Source: an uncultured Saprospiraceae bacterium (GTDB taxonomy: Bacteria; Bacteroidota; Bacteroidia; Chitinophagales; Saprospiraceae). Taken from it: a stretch of DNA of 52,199 nt. A program made the position numbers and the translations under genes. Below the pieces are notes generated by a model. It was given only the letters and a program-made list of their open reading frames with translations. It did no database searches and had not been told where the DNA came from. Of this stretch, positions 37,413 to 47,634 are shown one piece after another (position 1 is the stretch's first letter; the number at the start of each line of letters is the position of its first letter). The DNA is taken from assembly GCA_937924495.1 (NCBI GenBank), contig CALDSS010000136.1, positions 1-52,199 of the forward strand, given 5' to 3'.

Positions 37413-40400
37413 CTAATCTAATAGCATCATTTTTCGTGTAGCAGCGCCATCGGCGGTTTCAAGGCGATAGTAGTAGATCCCTGTCGCATTCAGGTCTTCT
37501 CTTGAAATTAAAATTTCATTATACCCGGCTGGATAATCTTCTTGAACCACTTTAACTACTTTTCCAGAAAGGTCGAAAATAGTCATTGTTGCCTCCGCAT
37601 CTTGAGGTAGTTCAAAACTAATTAGCGTTTCTTTAGCAAATGGATTTGGCTTGTTTTGGAACAAAGTGAAAACTTCATTTTGAACAGCCTGTCCATCAAA
37701 TATTAGATTGATGTTTTTAAGTTCACCTTCCTTATCAAATGCCTCAGCAGGAGTGTATTCTGAAGTGATTTTTAACATTTCTTTTAAATCAACATCTTGA
37801 GTAGCTCGGAAGACCAAGTCAAAGAATAATTCCTCTGATTCACTTCCATCCCAACTGGCAGTTATGACGCCATCCTTCACCATAGAGAGGCCGAAGTTGT
37901 TGCTATTTATGGATTCGTTTTCAATGATATTTTCAAAATCCAACAATGTCGGATTAAAGTTCAAAGTAAATTGGAATCCACGCAATGCTTCTGCATTTTC
38001 AAAATCAAATCTTACGGTCTGAGAAGTGCCAGCCTCTAAGAGCTTATTTTCAACACTGATAATCTGAGGTGCACCGCTTCTATCTTCTATCTTTTGAGAA
38101 CTATCTGTCTGTGCATCTCCGTTTACATCACCAATCTTGATGGCAATGAAATCAGTACTGAGCTGAGGAGAAAACAGGTCATTATAATTCACCACTTCTG
38201 GAAAAGTGAAAGGATTGTTTGGATTTTGGAATATGTAGTCTTTATCAACAAACCTCCAAGAGGTATTATTTCTGTATTGGCTGCTAACTCTCAAAACTAC
38301 TTTTCTTAATTCAACCATATCCAATGTTGTGATGCTACCTGACTTATTAATATCTGCAGCAATCATGTAGTAGGGTGATGAGAGCGGTTGTACATTTAAT
38401 ACATGTTTGGCAATCAAGTGTATATCAAAGGTTGATACTCCATTTGTAATGTCTGTATTTTTCAAAGGAGTCACTGTGTAATCATTGTGAGGAAGTAAGC
38501 CATTGAACTCAAACATACCTCCTTCATCAGTCATGATGAAAGTTGTCGCATTTCCACTCAATTCAACTTTTACATCCATTACACCATCCCCTTTTGAGGT
38601 AGCGATGTTTCCTCCCAACTTAGAGGCTCCAGTGCAAGTTCCCATATTATCTTGAACATCCATGAAGGCTACACAGAAATCCCAATTATCGTAATCATCA
38701 CCTACCCACATCTGAATCATCTGCACACCAAGATCAGCACAGGTAAAAGTGACTGATGATGAAGCTGGAGGAGTCATGATATAATCATCACTTGAGATAG
38801 AACCATCTCCATTTCGATCGGTGACGTGGTTCATACGGAATTTTAGATCGGATTTGTTTGTACAAAAATCAAAACTACCTGCATCGAAATCTGTTGCCCA
38901 AATCTGAAGCATACCAGTCTGCATGATATCTCCAGAGACTCCATTATGACAAACAGGTGTTGGTTTTTTACAATCAACTACTTCAAATTCAACAGTTTTT
39001 GTTCCAACGTTTCCACAACCATCCAAGACTGTAATCTCAATGCGATGACTGCCTAACGGAAGTGTTCTATTGAAAGTATTAAAACCTTCAGCATCAAAAC
39101 TGCCGTTGTTGTTTAGGTCAAATTTCCATCTAACATTTAAGTCTGTTGTACATTCCTCTTCTATATCAGTTGGGGCAATTGTGACATTTAGAGCCGTACA
39201 GTTATCGTTTGTACTACAAAACTCTGTTGGGCCATCGTAAACAATAACTGGCGCTACAGTATCCTCTACTTTGATAACCTGTTCGTAGGTATAAAAACCA
39301 AATGCATTATAATCCTCATGAGAGATTTTTATTCCGTTAGGACGATTTGGAATCACGATTGGGTCGCTGACACCATCATAAGAACACCAGTTCATGACAC
39401 GCCACGTTCTTAAAATTTTATAACATGCGCCATCAGATGAAATATCAAATTTTAAGTCTTCGAAATTAACGGCGATTTGATCACATGCCATTTCCATGAA
39501 TGTTACATCTTCTGCATCTTCCATATCACCACATTGACCAACCCAATCGGCCGGAAACTCAACCATATATTCATATTTTGGCTGAATCCGTATCAACTGG
39601 CGGCAAAGGTTTCTTGAAGAATTTCCACATTTATCTTTTGCCTCAAAAAGTCTCGTTACGGAACCGATACCACATAAGTTTACATCTATCTTTGGTGCTA
39701 ACTCAATGGATTGACCAATACAATTATCATATATACTGGCATTGCCAAAATTATTTTGTAAAAAGAGGGTATCTGTCAAATCACCAATTGGCAGTTCATC
39801 ACAATCAACCCAAACTTCTGCTGGTGGGATACACGTTGGAGAAAGCCTATCATGAATTCTCGCCTCTACCATACACTGATTGTGATTTTTGCTACAATCG
39901 TATGCCCTTAACACAATCATGACGGTAGAATCCATACAAACGTCATCACAACTAAAATCGAGACATGGACGATATAGTGAATCTGGTTCGCCCATTCTTT
40001 TTATCATCAAAGAATCGATACCACAATTATCAGTAGAGCCTTCATCAAACTCCCCAGCGCAAACGACAGCAGTTCCATCCAATGTAATGCTAATATCGGT
40101 GAACTCTCTACAGACCATGGTTGGGATTTTATCATCAATAATATTTAATACCACAGTATCCATTGTTTTGTTATGACAGGCATCTGAAACCTGATAAACA
40201 ATTTCATGGATACCAAATGACAATCCAGGATCAGGAATATATCCTCCCTCACTTCCATCAACTCCATTTTTATAAACGGCTTCTCCTAGTGGTGTAAAAA
40301 TTTGAACATGAAGATCAGGGTCACAATTATCATAAGCATTTGGAGGAGGTATAAGTCCGGTTGAACTACACTTTTGAGAATTATGCCCGACAGCTGGATT

Positions 40401-41744
40401 TTCGGCAACTAATTCAACGGTATCCATTTCAATAGTCGGTGCTACTTTATCCAGTACACTAATAATCTGAATATCAGTATAAGTTTCTCCATTACACCAA
40501 TTTCTAACCTCCCAGGTTCTTAAAATTTTAAAAGCAATGGTCGTATCTAATCCCGTACAAGCTGGTCCTTTTCTATCATGATAAGTAACTGAAAATGGAC
40601 ATGCTCCAAGGTCAAAGTAACTAGGAACTCCCGAACCTGAAAGTGCTAAAACATCAGCATCTTCCAGACCGTTGACTTGACCACCTGTTCTGAAAATTGG
40701 TGCAAAAACAGTTACAGGCTGGTGCCCAGCGTTATTTACGACTGTATCTATATAAGGGCAAAGACCTGTGCTTAAATTGCAAACATCTGATGCCGTATCA
40801 TTATCAGGACTATCATTATAATTTGGATCAAGAGTCACATCCAAATCCTCACTATCTGTCCAGTAACTCGTGCCAATTTCATAAGGTTCCAATCCGATTA
40901 CATCATCTCCACTTGGTCCATTACAATTAAGCAGAGCGGCATCAATCGTGGCTGCTTTTTGTAAGATAAATGGGTGAAGAAAAGTCGGTTCAACAATGTT
41001 TGGAAATGCCGCGTACTGATCGCACGTCCATGAAATATCGTCAGGAAACGCTGGGACAGAAGGTAATACCACTCTGATGTGCTGTACACATTCTCTTGAT
41101 ACGCTGCCGTAAGCATCTGCCGCCTGCCAAAATTTCTTAATCAAGGTTTCAGTACAAGCATCATCATCAATTACTATTTTATTGACCAAATTGTAAGATA
41201 CTGCCGTACAATTATCCACAGCTAAAGGAGCTGGAATACTATCTGGATCGATATTACACTCAATTTCAAGTGTATCAGATGGACACGTGATTATAGGCCC
41301 TCTCTTATCTTCTATCAGACCCTCTGACCAACATTTATTTAAGGTACAAGTGTCGGTAACTTCGATAATCAAGGTTTGACCTACCAAGTTACAATTAGCA
41401 ATATTTCCGATGTACTGATTGTCAAATTTCAAATCAACTTGAAAACAATCATAATCTGAATAAGTACCCTCTAAGACTTGATCAGCCGTAATTAGTGCCT
41501 CTCCATTCACATCAAGTGAAATTTGAATTTTATCATTACAAATAAGAGTGGCATCACTAATACCTGGCATGGAAAACATTACTGTCGGACAAAGCGACAA
41601 TAAAATAAAGGATAGAAGAAAAGTAATGGAGGTTAACCTCAGGCTTACTCCTCTCTCAACTGAAAGGGTGTTTGAAACTCGGCGTTTCATGGGACTATGC
41701 TTTTTATGTAGTAATTCGGTTAGCTGATTACATTTCGTTATCAA
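37413..41744 (-). CDS. Large T9SS type A secreted protein with HYR-like repeats, dockerin-like and cohesin-like segments
   Basis: Repeated 'APTIEMDTVEL'/'KPTPVCHNG' type modules; DINKSGSITTLDMVEL Ca loop; AGTSQTVRFDFENAEALRGFQFTLNFNPTLLDFENI; C-terminal FTLFQNKPNPFAKETLISFELPQDAEATMTIFDLSGKVV...GIYYYRLETADGAATRKMMLLD. Confidence 0.88.
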   Translation of the reverse strand: MITKCNQLTELLHKKHSPMKRRVSNTLSVERGVSLRLTSITFLLSFILLSLCPTVMFSMPGISDATLICNDKIQISLDVNGEALITADQVLEGTYSDYDCFQVDLKFDNQYIGNIANCNLVGQTLIIEVTDTCTLNKCWSEGLIEDKRGPIITCPSDTLEIECNIDPDSIPAPLAVDNCTAVSYNLVNKIVIDDDACTETLIKKFWQAADAYGSVSRECVQHIRVVLPSVPAFPDDISWTCDQYAAFPNIVEPTFLHPFILQKAATIDAALLNCNGPSGDDVIGLEPYEIGTSYWTDSEDLDVTLDPNYNDSPDNDTASDVCNLSTGLCPYIDTVVNNAGHQPVTVFAPIFRTGGQVNGLEDADVLALSGSGVPSYFDLGACPFSVTYHDRKGPACTGLDTTIAFKILRTWEVRNWCNGETYTDIQIISVLDKVAPTIEMDTVELVAENPAVGHNSQKCSSTGLIPPPNAYDNCDPDLHVQIFTPLGEAVYKNGVDGSEGGYIPDPGLSFGIHEIVYQVSDACHNKTMDTVVLNIIDDKIPTMVCREFTDISITLDGTAVVCAGEFDEGSTDNCGIDSLMIKRMGEPDSLYRPCLDFSCDDVCMDSTVMIVLRAYDCSKNHNQCMVEARIHDRLSPTCIPPAEVWVDCDELPIGDLTDTLFLQNNFGNASIYDNCIGQSIELAPKIDVNLCGIGSVTRLFEAKDKCGNSSRNLCRQLIRIQPKYEYMVEFPADWVGQCGDMEDAEDVTFMEMACDQIAVNFEDLKFDISSDGACYKILRTWRVMNWCSYDGVSDPIVIPNRPNGIKISHEDYNAFGFYTYEQVIKVEDTVAPVIVYDGPTEFCSTNDNCTALNVTIAPTDIEEECTTDLNVRWKFDLNNNGSFDAEGFNTFNRTLPLGSHRIEITVLDGCGNVGTKTVEFEVVDCKKPTPVCHNGVSGDIMQTGMLQIWATDFDAGSFDFCTNKSDLKFRMNHVTDRNGDGSISSDDYIMTPPASSSVTFTCADLGVQMIQMWVGDDYDNWDFCVAFMDVQDNMGTCTGASKLGGNIATSKGDGVMDVKVELSGNATTFIMTDEGGMFEFNGLLPHNDYTVTPLKNTDITNGVSTFDIHLIAKHVLNVQPLSSPYYMIAADINKSGSITTLDMVELRKVVLRVSSQYRNNTSWRFVDKDYIFQNPNNPFTFPEVVNYNDLFSPQLSTDFIAIKIGDVNGDAQTDSSQKIEDRSGAPQIISVENKLLEAGTSQTVRFDFENAEALRGFQFTLNFNPTLLDFENIIENESINSNNFGLSMVKDGVITASWDGSESEELFFDLVFRATQDVDLKEMLKITSEYTPAEAFDKEGELKNINLIFDGQAVQNEVFTLFQNKPNPFAKETLISFELPQDAEATMTIFDLSGKVVKVVQEDYPAGYNEILISREDLNATGIYYYRLETADGAATRKMMLLD

Positions 41745-41981
41745 CTAATTTTTAATTCAAACTTTTAGGAAACCCTTTTGGGAAATCAAAGGGTGGAGAC
41801 TAACTCTTATTCAGAGCTGAATTTTTTTATATTGGAAATAGTACAGAAAATTAGGTAGGCAATACGTAAGTACTATTTATAATGTGAATATTATGCCAAA
41901 AAATACTAATATGATACCCTAAAAGGGCTAATCATTAAATGATAATTTTTTATAATATGTTTTAGTTTAATAAAAAAAACA

Positions 41982-42053
41982 TGAGTCATCCCGAATTTTT
42001 GGTCAAAATTGCTCCATAGGAGCAGAGATTTTTCAAAAATTCGAGATGACTCA
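41982..42053. repeat. 72-bp nested palindromic element with GCTCC-ata-GGAGC centre
   Basis: TGAGTCATCcCGAATTTTTG...GCTCCataGGAGC...CAAAAATTCGaGATGACTCA (one mismatch in 20-bp arms). Confidence 0.85.
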
Positions 42054-42078
42054 AGTTTAATAGTAAGTTCAAATAAGT

Positions 42079-42738
42079 TTAGGATTTCTTATACTTTATT
42101 GAGCACCCAACTGCTTTGGTATAATCAGGATCTGGATCATTACCCGCTTCGAGTGCAGCAATTGCATCTTCCAAATATCTTTTCTCTACTGCACTGGCAT
42201 CTTGTGGATTATCATCAATAGAACCAATATACCTCACCGTCATATCATTATCAATCAAGAAAATGTGTGGTGTCTTGGTTGCTCCATATTGCGGATAAAC
42301 TTTCTGCCCGTCATCAAAAAGGTAAGCAAACTCAAAACCTTTTTCCTTTGCACGAACTCCCATGTTTTCAAAGGAATCTTCCGGCTTCACCTCTGGATCA
42401 TTTGGATTAATTGCTAAAACAGGGTAGCCTTGGCCCGCATATTTTGAATGAAGCATATTCAACCGATCTTCATACATCACTGCATATGGACAATGGTTGC
42501 AAGTAAAGGTCAAAATAGTTCCTTTCTTACCAGCATAATCACCAAGTGAAATCATGGTTCCATCATGATTTTTCAAACTAAAGTCAGGAGCTTTGTCTCC
42601 TACCTTCAATCCTTTTGTGGCGTTGTTTTTGACCAGCTCGGCTTTTGGTTTGTTAGCAGTTGCTGTCGTTTCAGTTGCTTTATCTTTACATGCAGCAAAT
42701 GACAACAAGCAAATGAGTGAGAAAAAGAAATTTTTCAT
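42079..42738 (-). CDS. Thioredoxin-like / redoxin-family lipoprotein
   Basis: Lipobox LSFAACKDK; KVGDKAPDFSLKNHDGTMISLGDYAGKKGTILTFTCNHCPYAVMYEDR. Confidence 0.88.
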   Translation of the reverse strand: MKNFFFSLICLLSFAACKDKATETTATANKPKAELVKNNATKGLKVGDKAPDFSLKNHDGTMISLGDYAGKKGTILTFTCNHCPYAVMYEDRLNMLHSKYAGQGYPVLAINPNDPEVKPEDSFENMGVRAKEKGFEFAYLFDDGQKVYPQYGATKTPHIFLIDNDMTVRYIGSIDDNPQDASAVEKRYLEDAIAALEAGNDPDPDYTKAVGCSIKYKKS

Positions 42739-42811
42739 AATAAATGTTTTAAAATGATGTCGAGAGCTTATTTTCTCGAAATTGCGAATACTCGGTTTCC
42801 CGAAATCTTAA

Positions 42812-43369
42812 TTATAAAAAGGTTTTTAAAATATTTTCCAATTCATCATGATTGGCAAATTGCTCACCGATGTATTGGCGTTTATTTTTATTGTAAATGA
42901 TGGTAATTGGAATGGCACCTTCCCATGATTCTTCCACTGCTGAAATCCAGTAATTAGAATCATTGTCAATCAGTACCATTACATCTGATTTAATATTTCT
43001 TTTTTCTAAAAACGGATAAAGTTTCGACTCCAGTTGTTTACTAAAATCCAAACTCACCAAAATTACCTTCACTGGTTGGTCGGCATATTTTTTATGAATG
43101 TCTTCAAAATAAGGTAACTCTTCAACGCAGGGTTTGCACCAAGTCGCCCAAAAATTAATGATATAAGTCGTATCATTTTTTTGATTGAAAATATAGGCCA
43201 TGTCTTTGTAAGAATCATAAACAGGAACTTTTGCAGCTGCTGTAGATTCCTTAGAAACAACCGGTTTCTTTTCCGTTTCTTTTGAATTTGACTCAACTAC
43301 CTTTTTAGATTCATTACATTGAATCATTAAAAAGGCAAGAGACAGAAGTATGAAAATCCTATTCATCAT
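42812..43369 (-). CDS. TlpA-like thioredoxin-fold lipoprotein
   Basis: LMIQCNES lipobox; INFWATWCKPCVEELPYFEDIHKKY. Confidence 0.9.
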   Translation of the reverse strand: MMNRIFILLSLAFLMIQCNESKKVVESNSKETEKKPVVSKESTAAAKVPVYDSYKDMAYIFNQKNDTTYIINFWATWCKPCVEELPYFEDIHKKYADQPVKVILVSLDFSKQLESKLYPFLEKRNIKSDVMVLIDNDSNYWISAVEESWEGAIPITIIYNKNKRQYIGEQFANHDELENILKTFL

Positions 43370-43941
43370 TTTTTTATTTTGGACAAATATGCGCGTTGCA
43401 TCACATTAATCGGATAACTTTTCACTTCAGGGATAGTATCCGTTCCCTGAATAGTATTCCCACTTGAAGTCGTATTGAGTAAAGAACCGGAAATAATTTC
43501 CCAAACCAAATTATTACCTCTAAGTTCAGTCGTAGTTGTCAATAAATTTCCCATCACTTCAAAACGTTCAAATAATTTCCCATCAAAAAGATAAGCATCA
43601 AGTAAAATAGAATTTTGCTCATCAACTTGGTAAATACCTTTTTCCACATCTTTTGGCTTCAAAAGATAATCTCGTTTACCAGTAACTTTGTTTTCTCCAT
43701 AGAAAATAGTCCAAGTCCACGCATCAGCAGTATCAATGGGTAAAATATGCAGCTCCATCGGAAGGGTTTGTTTCAACCCAGTATTTGCAAATATTTTTAA
43801 TTCACCAGCCCATTTGCCTTCCCAATCTTTAGGAAAAACAATAGGTTTTGGTTCTGAAATACTCGCCTGTTGATTAGCAGGCGGATTGCAGCTAAAAAGA
43901 AAGGTGAGAAAAATAAAAAACCGGAAAAAAGACATAAACAT
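43366..43941 (-). CDS. Hypothetical lipoprotein, ~190 aa
   Basis: FLFSCNPPAN lipobox; 4-nt overlap with the TlpA-like gene. Confidence 0.7.
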   Translation of the reverse strand: MFMSFFRFFIFLTFLFSCNPPANQQASISEPKPIVFPKDWEGKWAGELKIFANTGLKQTLPMELHILPIDTADAWTWTIFYGENKVTGKRDYLLKPKDVEKGIYQVDEQNSILLDAYLFDGKLFERFEVMGNLLTTTTELRGNNLVWEIISGSLLNTTSSGNTIQGTDTIPEVKSYPINVMQRAYLSKIKK

Positions 43942-44005
43942 CTAATTTCCGGTGAAAATACAAAATTACATAACGCTACTTGTGCGTCGAGTGATTAAAA
44001 CATTC

Positions 44006-44866
44006 TCAGAATTGGTCGTAACGTTGTAATTGCAGGTCATCGATTATTCCAATCAATTTTTCAGCATACCGTTTATCGGTAGCATAGCCTGCTTTTTTGA
44101 GCCCATGTGCCCATGCGCGATAATCACCTTTTTCTAAATCGAAAAGTTTGCGATAACGCTTATGTGTAAGTAATTGGCTGTGAGCACGGTAGCTTTCCCA
44201 AGTAGATCCGTATTTTCGGAAAAAGTCCTTGTGGGTATCATCCGAAAAATTGGAACAGTGCCCCTTCTTGCACTTTCGCGAAAAGCACTTGATGCCAAAA
44301 TGGTTATTGTTTTGAGTGGCCAGCTTGCTAGCGCCGGCATTGGTTTCGATGAGTCCTTGTGCCAGTTTAATACTGGCAGGAATTCCATATTTCTCCATTT
44401 CAGTTTGAGCAACTTTTACATGTCGATTCACATACTTCATTTGTCGCTCTCGCTTTGCTTGCTCTTTTTTAGAAAGTTTAGGTTTAAATTCTGAAATTGA
44501 AAAAATACTGAATTGTTCCTCTTTCGGTTTTTGAACTTCCTTCTTCTCTTTTTTCTCTACATCGAAGATTTCTTCTTTAGAAGTTTCTTCCACAGGAGAA
44601 AGAGCTTCCATTACACGCAGCACCGTTGGCCAAAAACCGTTTTTGTTTTCAGGGCTTGGCTCCACTAAGTTTACGGGCACTCGCGAAGCCGTCGGTGAAT
44701 TCATCTGAATAGAAAAACTCACATCTTTGAAATAAAAAAGCGTCAAAATCATCATAACCGAAAAAATGCGGCGTCGATATTTGAGCATCCATGCCAATGT
44801 GCTCATCTTTGCTGTGTCCCATTTTGCCTGCAGTTCTTTCTTTAATAAATCAATTTGACTGTTCAT
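44006..44866 (-). CDS. Glucosaminidase (FlgJ-like) domain membrane protein
   Basis: AQTEMEKYGIPASIKLAQGLIETNAGASKLATQNNNHFGIKC...FRKYGSTWESYRAHSQLLTHKRYRKLFDLEKGDYRAWAHGLKKAGYATDKRYAEKLIGII. Confidence 0.93.
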   Translation of the reverse strand: MNSQIDLLKKELQAKWDTAKMSTLAWMLKYRRRIFSVMMILTLFYFKDVSFSIQMNSPTASRVPVNLVEPSPENKNGFWPTVLRVMEALSPVEETSKEEIFDVEKKEKKEVQKPKEEQFSIFSISEFKPKLSKKEQAKRERQMKYVNRHVKVAQTEMEKYGIPASIKLAQGLIETNAGASKLATQNNNHFGIKCFSRKCKKGHCSNFSDDTHKDFFRKYGSTWESYRAHSQLLTHKRYRKLFDLEKGDYRAWAHGLKKAGYATDKRYAEKLIGIIDDLQLQRYDQF

Positions 44867-44926
44867 CTTTTAAGAATTGTTTAGATTAAAAAAATAGCTT
44901 TCATAGCTTCTCATAATATTGAGATA

Positions 44927-44958
44927 CAAATTTAAAACAATTTGTTTTATAAAATCAA
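44927..44958 (-). promoter_or_regulatory. Promoter for the glucosaminidase gene
   Basis: Minus strand TTG-N21-TAAATTTG. Confidence 0.65.
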
Positions 44959-45054
44959 TATTAAAACAAAAATATTTAAAACTTTTTGGTAATTGTATTT
45001 AAAAACATCCTCAACTAATTGATAATCAGCCTGTTTTACCGTTGAATTTTTTTT

Positions 45055-45453
45055 ATGAAAAATCCAATTTTACTCTTCGATGGTGTTTGTAATCTGTGCA
45101 ATAGTGCAGTACAGCAAATAATCAAGGCAGATCAGGATAAAGTTTTTCGATTTGCTTCACTGCAATCTGATTTTGGGCATGAGCAACTAAAACAGTTCAA
45201 CTTAGAAGATGATTTTTTGAAAACACTCGTTTTGATTTCAGATGAAAAAGCCTATACTCGTTCTGACGCCGCTTTGGAAACTGCTCGTCTTCTTGGGGGA
45301 TTTTGGTCAGTGTTTTATGTTTTTAAAATTATCCCACCCTTCATTCGCGATGCCGCTTATGATTTCATCTCCAATAACCGTTATAGATGGTTTGGCAAAC
45401 AGGAATCATGCATGATTCCTACTCCAGAACTTAAAGCACGATTTTTAGGTTAA
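45055..45453 (+). CDS. DCC1-like thiol-disulfide oxidoreductase (DUF393)
   Basis: PILLFDGVCNLCNSAVQQIIKAD...ETARLLGGFW. Confidence 0.93.
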   Translation: MKNPILLFDGVCNLCNSAVQQIIKADQDKVFRFASLQSDFGHEQLKQFNLEDDFLKTLVLISDEKAYTRSDAALETARLLGGFWSVFYVFKIIPPFIRDAAYDFISNNRYRWFGKQESCMIPTPELKARFLG

Positions 45454-45515
45454 ACAAAAATCGAATAACTCGTTAAAAAACCAGTATTTTCGCGGCTTCG
45501 AAAAATTAAGTTCCA

Positions 45516-46964
45516 ATGTATAACCGTACAGAAATAAAAGACGTCCTCGCTGGAGGACATTTAGACAAAGAAATTACCGTTTGTGGTTGGGTGCGTGCTT
45601 TTCGTTCCAATCGTTTTATTGCACTTTTTGATGGTTCAGATTTTAATACATTACAAGTGGTCATTGATGATGATTTTGGAAATGAAGATGTATTGAAAAA
45701 AATTCACTTCCATGCTTGTGTAAAAGCAACTGGTAAGTTGGTAGAATCGCAAGGTGCTGGTCAGAAATATGAATTGATTGCAAACGATATCGAGGTGCTT
45801 GGTGAGGCAAATCCAGATGAATATGGCTTGCAGCCAAAGGCCATGACGATGGAATACTTACGTGAAAAGGCGCATTTCAGAATGCGTACGAGCACGTTCT
45901 CTGCCGTCTTCCGTATCCGTCATGCGATTGCTTATGGGATTCATAAATTTTACAATGATCGTGGCTACTACTACATGCACTCACCAATCATTACAGGAAG
46001 TGATGCGGAGGGTGCAGGGGAAATGTTTCAGGTAACAACGCTCAACATGGGCGACATGCCGAAGAACGAAGAGGGCGGTGTTGATTATAGTAAAGACTTT
46101 TTTGCGAAGCACACCAATCTGACCGTTTCTGGTCAATTGCAAGCAGAGATTGGAGCGCTGGCCTTGGGTAAGGTTTACACTTTTGGCCCTACCTTCCGCG
46201 CAGAAAACAGTAATACTTCTCGCCACTTATCTGAGTTTTGGATGATTGAGCCAGAAGTTGCTTTCAATGACATTTACGACAACATGGATTTGGCGGAGGA
46301 ATTTTGCAAATACCTCATCAATTATGTCTTGGATAACTATGCTGATGATGTGGCTTTTCTTGATCAACGCATCGAGAAGATGGAGCGTAATATGCCCAAA
46401 GAAAAACGTCGTCCAATGGGACTTTTGGACACCTTGAAATTTGTGGTAGAAAATGATTTTGAGCGCATCACTTATACACAAGCTATCAATATTTTGAGAA
46501 ATTCAAAACCTTTCAAAAAAGGAAAATTTGAATTTGAGCCAACTTGGGGGAGTGATATGCAAGCAGAGCATGAGCGATTTTTGGTAGAAAAGAAATTTAA
46601 AAAACCAGTAATCGTACGAGATTATCCGCAGTCATTCAAGGCATTCTATATGCGCGAAAATGATGCAGATGAATCCGTTCCAGGTACAACCGTTGCAGCA
46701 ATGGATGTTCTTTTTCCAGGCATTGGCGAGTTGATAGGTGGTTCACAAAGAGAAGAAAGAATTGATGTGCTGAAACGACGAGTAGAAGCAATGGGCATCG
46801 ATGAAGAAGAGCTTTGGTGGTATCTTGAATTACGAAAATTCGGTGGTGCACCGCATGCTGGTTTCGGACTTGGCTTCGAACGTATGGTTCAGTTTATTAC
46901 AGGTATTCAAAATATTAGAGATGTGATTCCTTTTCCACGTACACCGGGGAGTGCACATTTTTAA
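45516..46964 (+). CDS. asnS: Asparaginyl-tRNA synthetase
   Basis: VCGWVRAFRSNRFIALFDGSDF; FGPTFRAENSNTSRHLSEFWMIEPEVAF; GAPHAGFGLGFERMVQFITGIQNIRDVIPFPRTPGSAHF. Confidence 0.97.
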   Translation: MYNRTEIKDVLAGGHLDKEITVCGWVRAFRSNRFIALFDGSDFNTLQVVIDDDFGNEDVLKKIHFHACVKATGKLVESQGAGQKYELIANDIEVLGEANPDEYGLQPKAMTMEYLREKAHFRMRTSTFSAVFRIRHAIAYGIHKFYNDRGYYYMHSPIITGSDAEGAGEMFQVTTLNMGDMPKNEEGGVDYSKDFFAKHTNLTVSGQLQAEIGALALGKVYTFGPTFRAENSNTSRHLSEFWMIEPEVAFNDIYDNMDLAEEFCKYLINYVLDNYADDVAFLDQRIEKMERNMPKEKRRPMGLLDTLKFVVENDFERITYTQAINILRNSKPFKKGKFEFEPTWGSDMQAEHERFLVEKKFKKPVIVRDYPQSFKAFYMRENDADESVPGTTVAAMDVLFPGIGELIGGSQREERIDVLKRRVEAMGIDEEELWWYLELRKFGGAPHAGFGLGFERMVQFITGIQNIRDVIPFPRTPGSAHF

Positions 46965-46993
46965 ACCACTATAAATTAGCCTTTGGCCTTTTT

Positions 46994-47038
46994 AAAAAAG
47001 TGCTGATTTTGACAAATGTCAGAATCAGCACTTTTTTT
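46994..47038 (+). terminator. Terminator after asnS
   Basis: AAAAAAGTGCTGATTTTGAC-aaat-GTCAGAATCAGCACTTTTTT. Confidence 0.9.
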
Positions 47039-47377
47039 ATCCTACACATTGATAAAATAAATAATATGTATTATCTTGCAGCCTAATTGTTTACCTTTCA
47101 ACAATCTGATTGTTTTTTATGGCAATCATCCTCCCCGGAATCGATTTTTAAATTCAAACTCCCCAGTTGTCCGATTTAGGATTTAATCCACTACTTGAAT
47201 AGCTTGCACTATTCATTGACACATAAATTTTACTTAAAGAGAGTGACTTAACCAAAGAGGGTACGTTTAAACAACGTATTAAATTTATTTTAATTCGTTG
47301 AGTCGCTTGCTGTGGGAAAACAACTACACACACGTTTTTTTTTGACAAATTATTTAAACCAAGCAACTGACTTACTC

Positions 47378-47506
47378 ATGAATCAAAAAAATCTTAACTC
47401 CTCAAAGGGAGCAACCTTGGGTATTCCAACCGAAGCAATTGCACCCACAATCGTTCTCGTTCTAATTCAATTAGTTCTTTTAGCATTTTACGTTTATATG
47501 TTTTAA
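47378..47506 (+). CDS. Small single-TM membrane protein, 42 aa
   Basis: MNQKNLNSSKGATLGIPTEAIAPTIVLVLIQLVLLAFYVYMF; internal ATG of the 64-aa ORF; followed by a strong terminator. Confidence 0.5.
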   Translation: MNQKNLNSSKGATLGIPTEAIAPTIVLVLIQLVLLAFYVYMF

Positions 47507-47539
47507 GAATTATCAAATAAGAACAAACACAAAAAGAAA

Positions 47540-47571
47540 AAAGCCTTTCAGAATAACATCTGAAAGGCTTT
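47540..47571. terminator. Terminator hairpin between small ORF and recA (convergent)
   Basis: AAAGCCTTTCAGA-ataaca-TCTGAAAGGCTTT. Confidence 0.85.
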
Positions 47572-47634
47572 CTCTTTATATTAGCTGAACGGTGGCCGTT
47601 CCACCGTTAAAACTGCTGCTCATCTCAACTTAAA

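Noticed and set aside
39500-39922. 140-aa plus-strand ORF opposite the large T9SS protein
   Set aside because: Antisense to a long confident CDS; His/Tyr-rich low-plausibility protein.
47154-47366. 70-aa minus-strand ORF between asnS and recA
   Set aside because: No signal peptide or domain, overlaps the leader of the better-supported small TM ORF.
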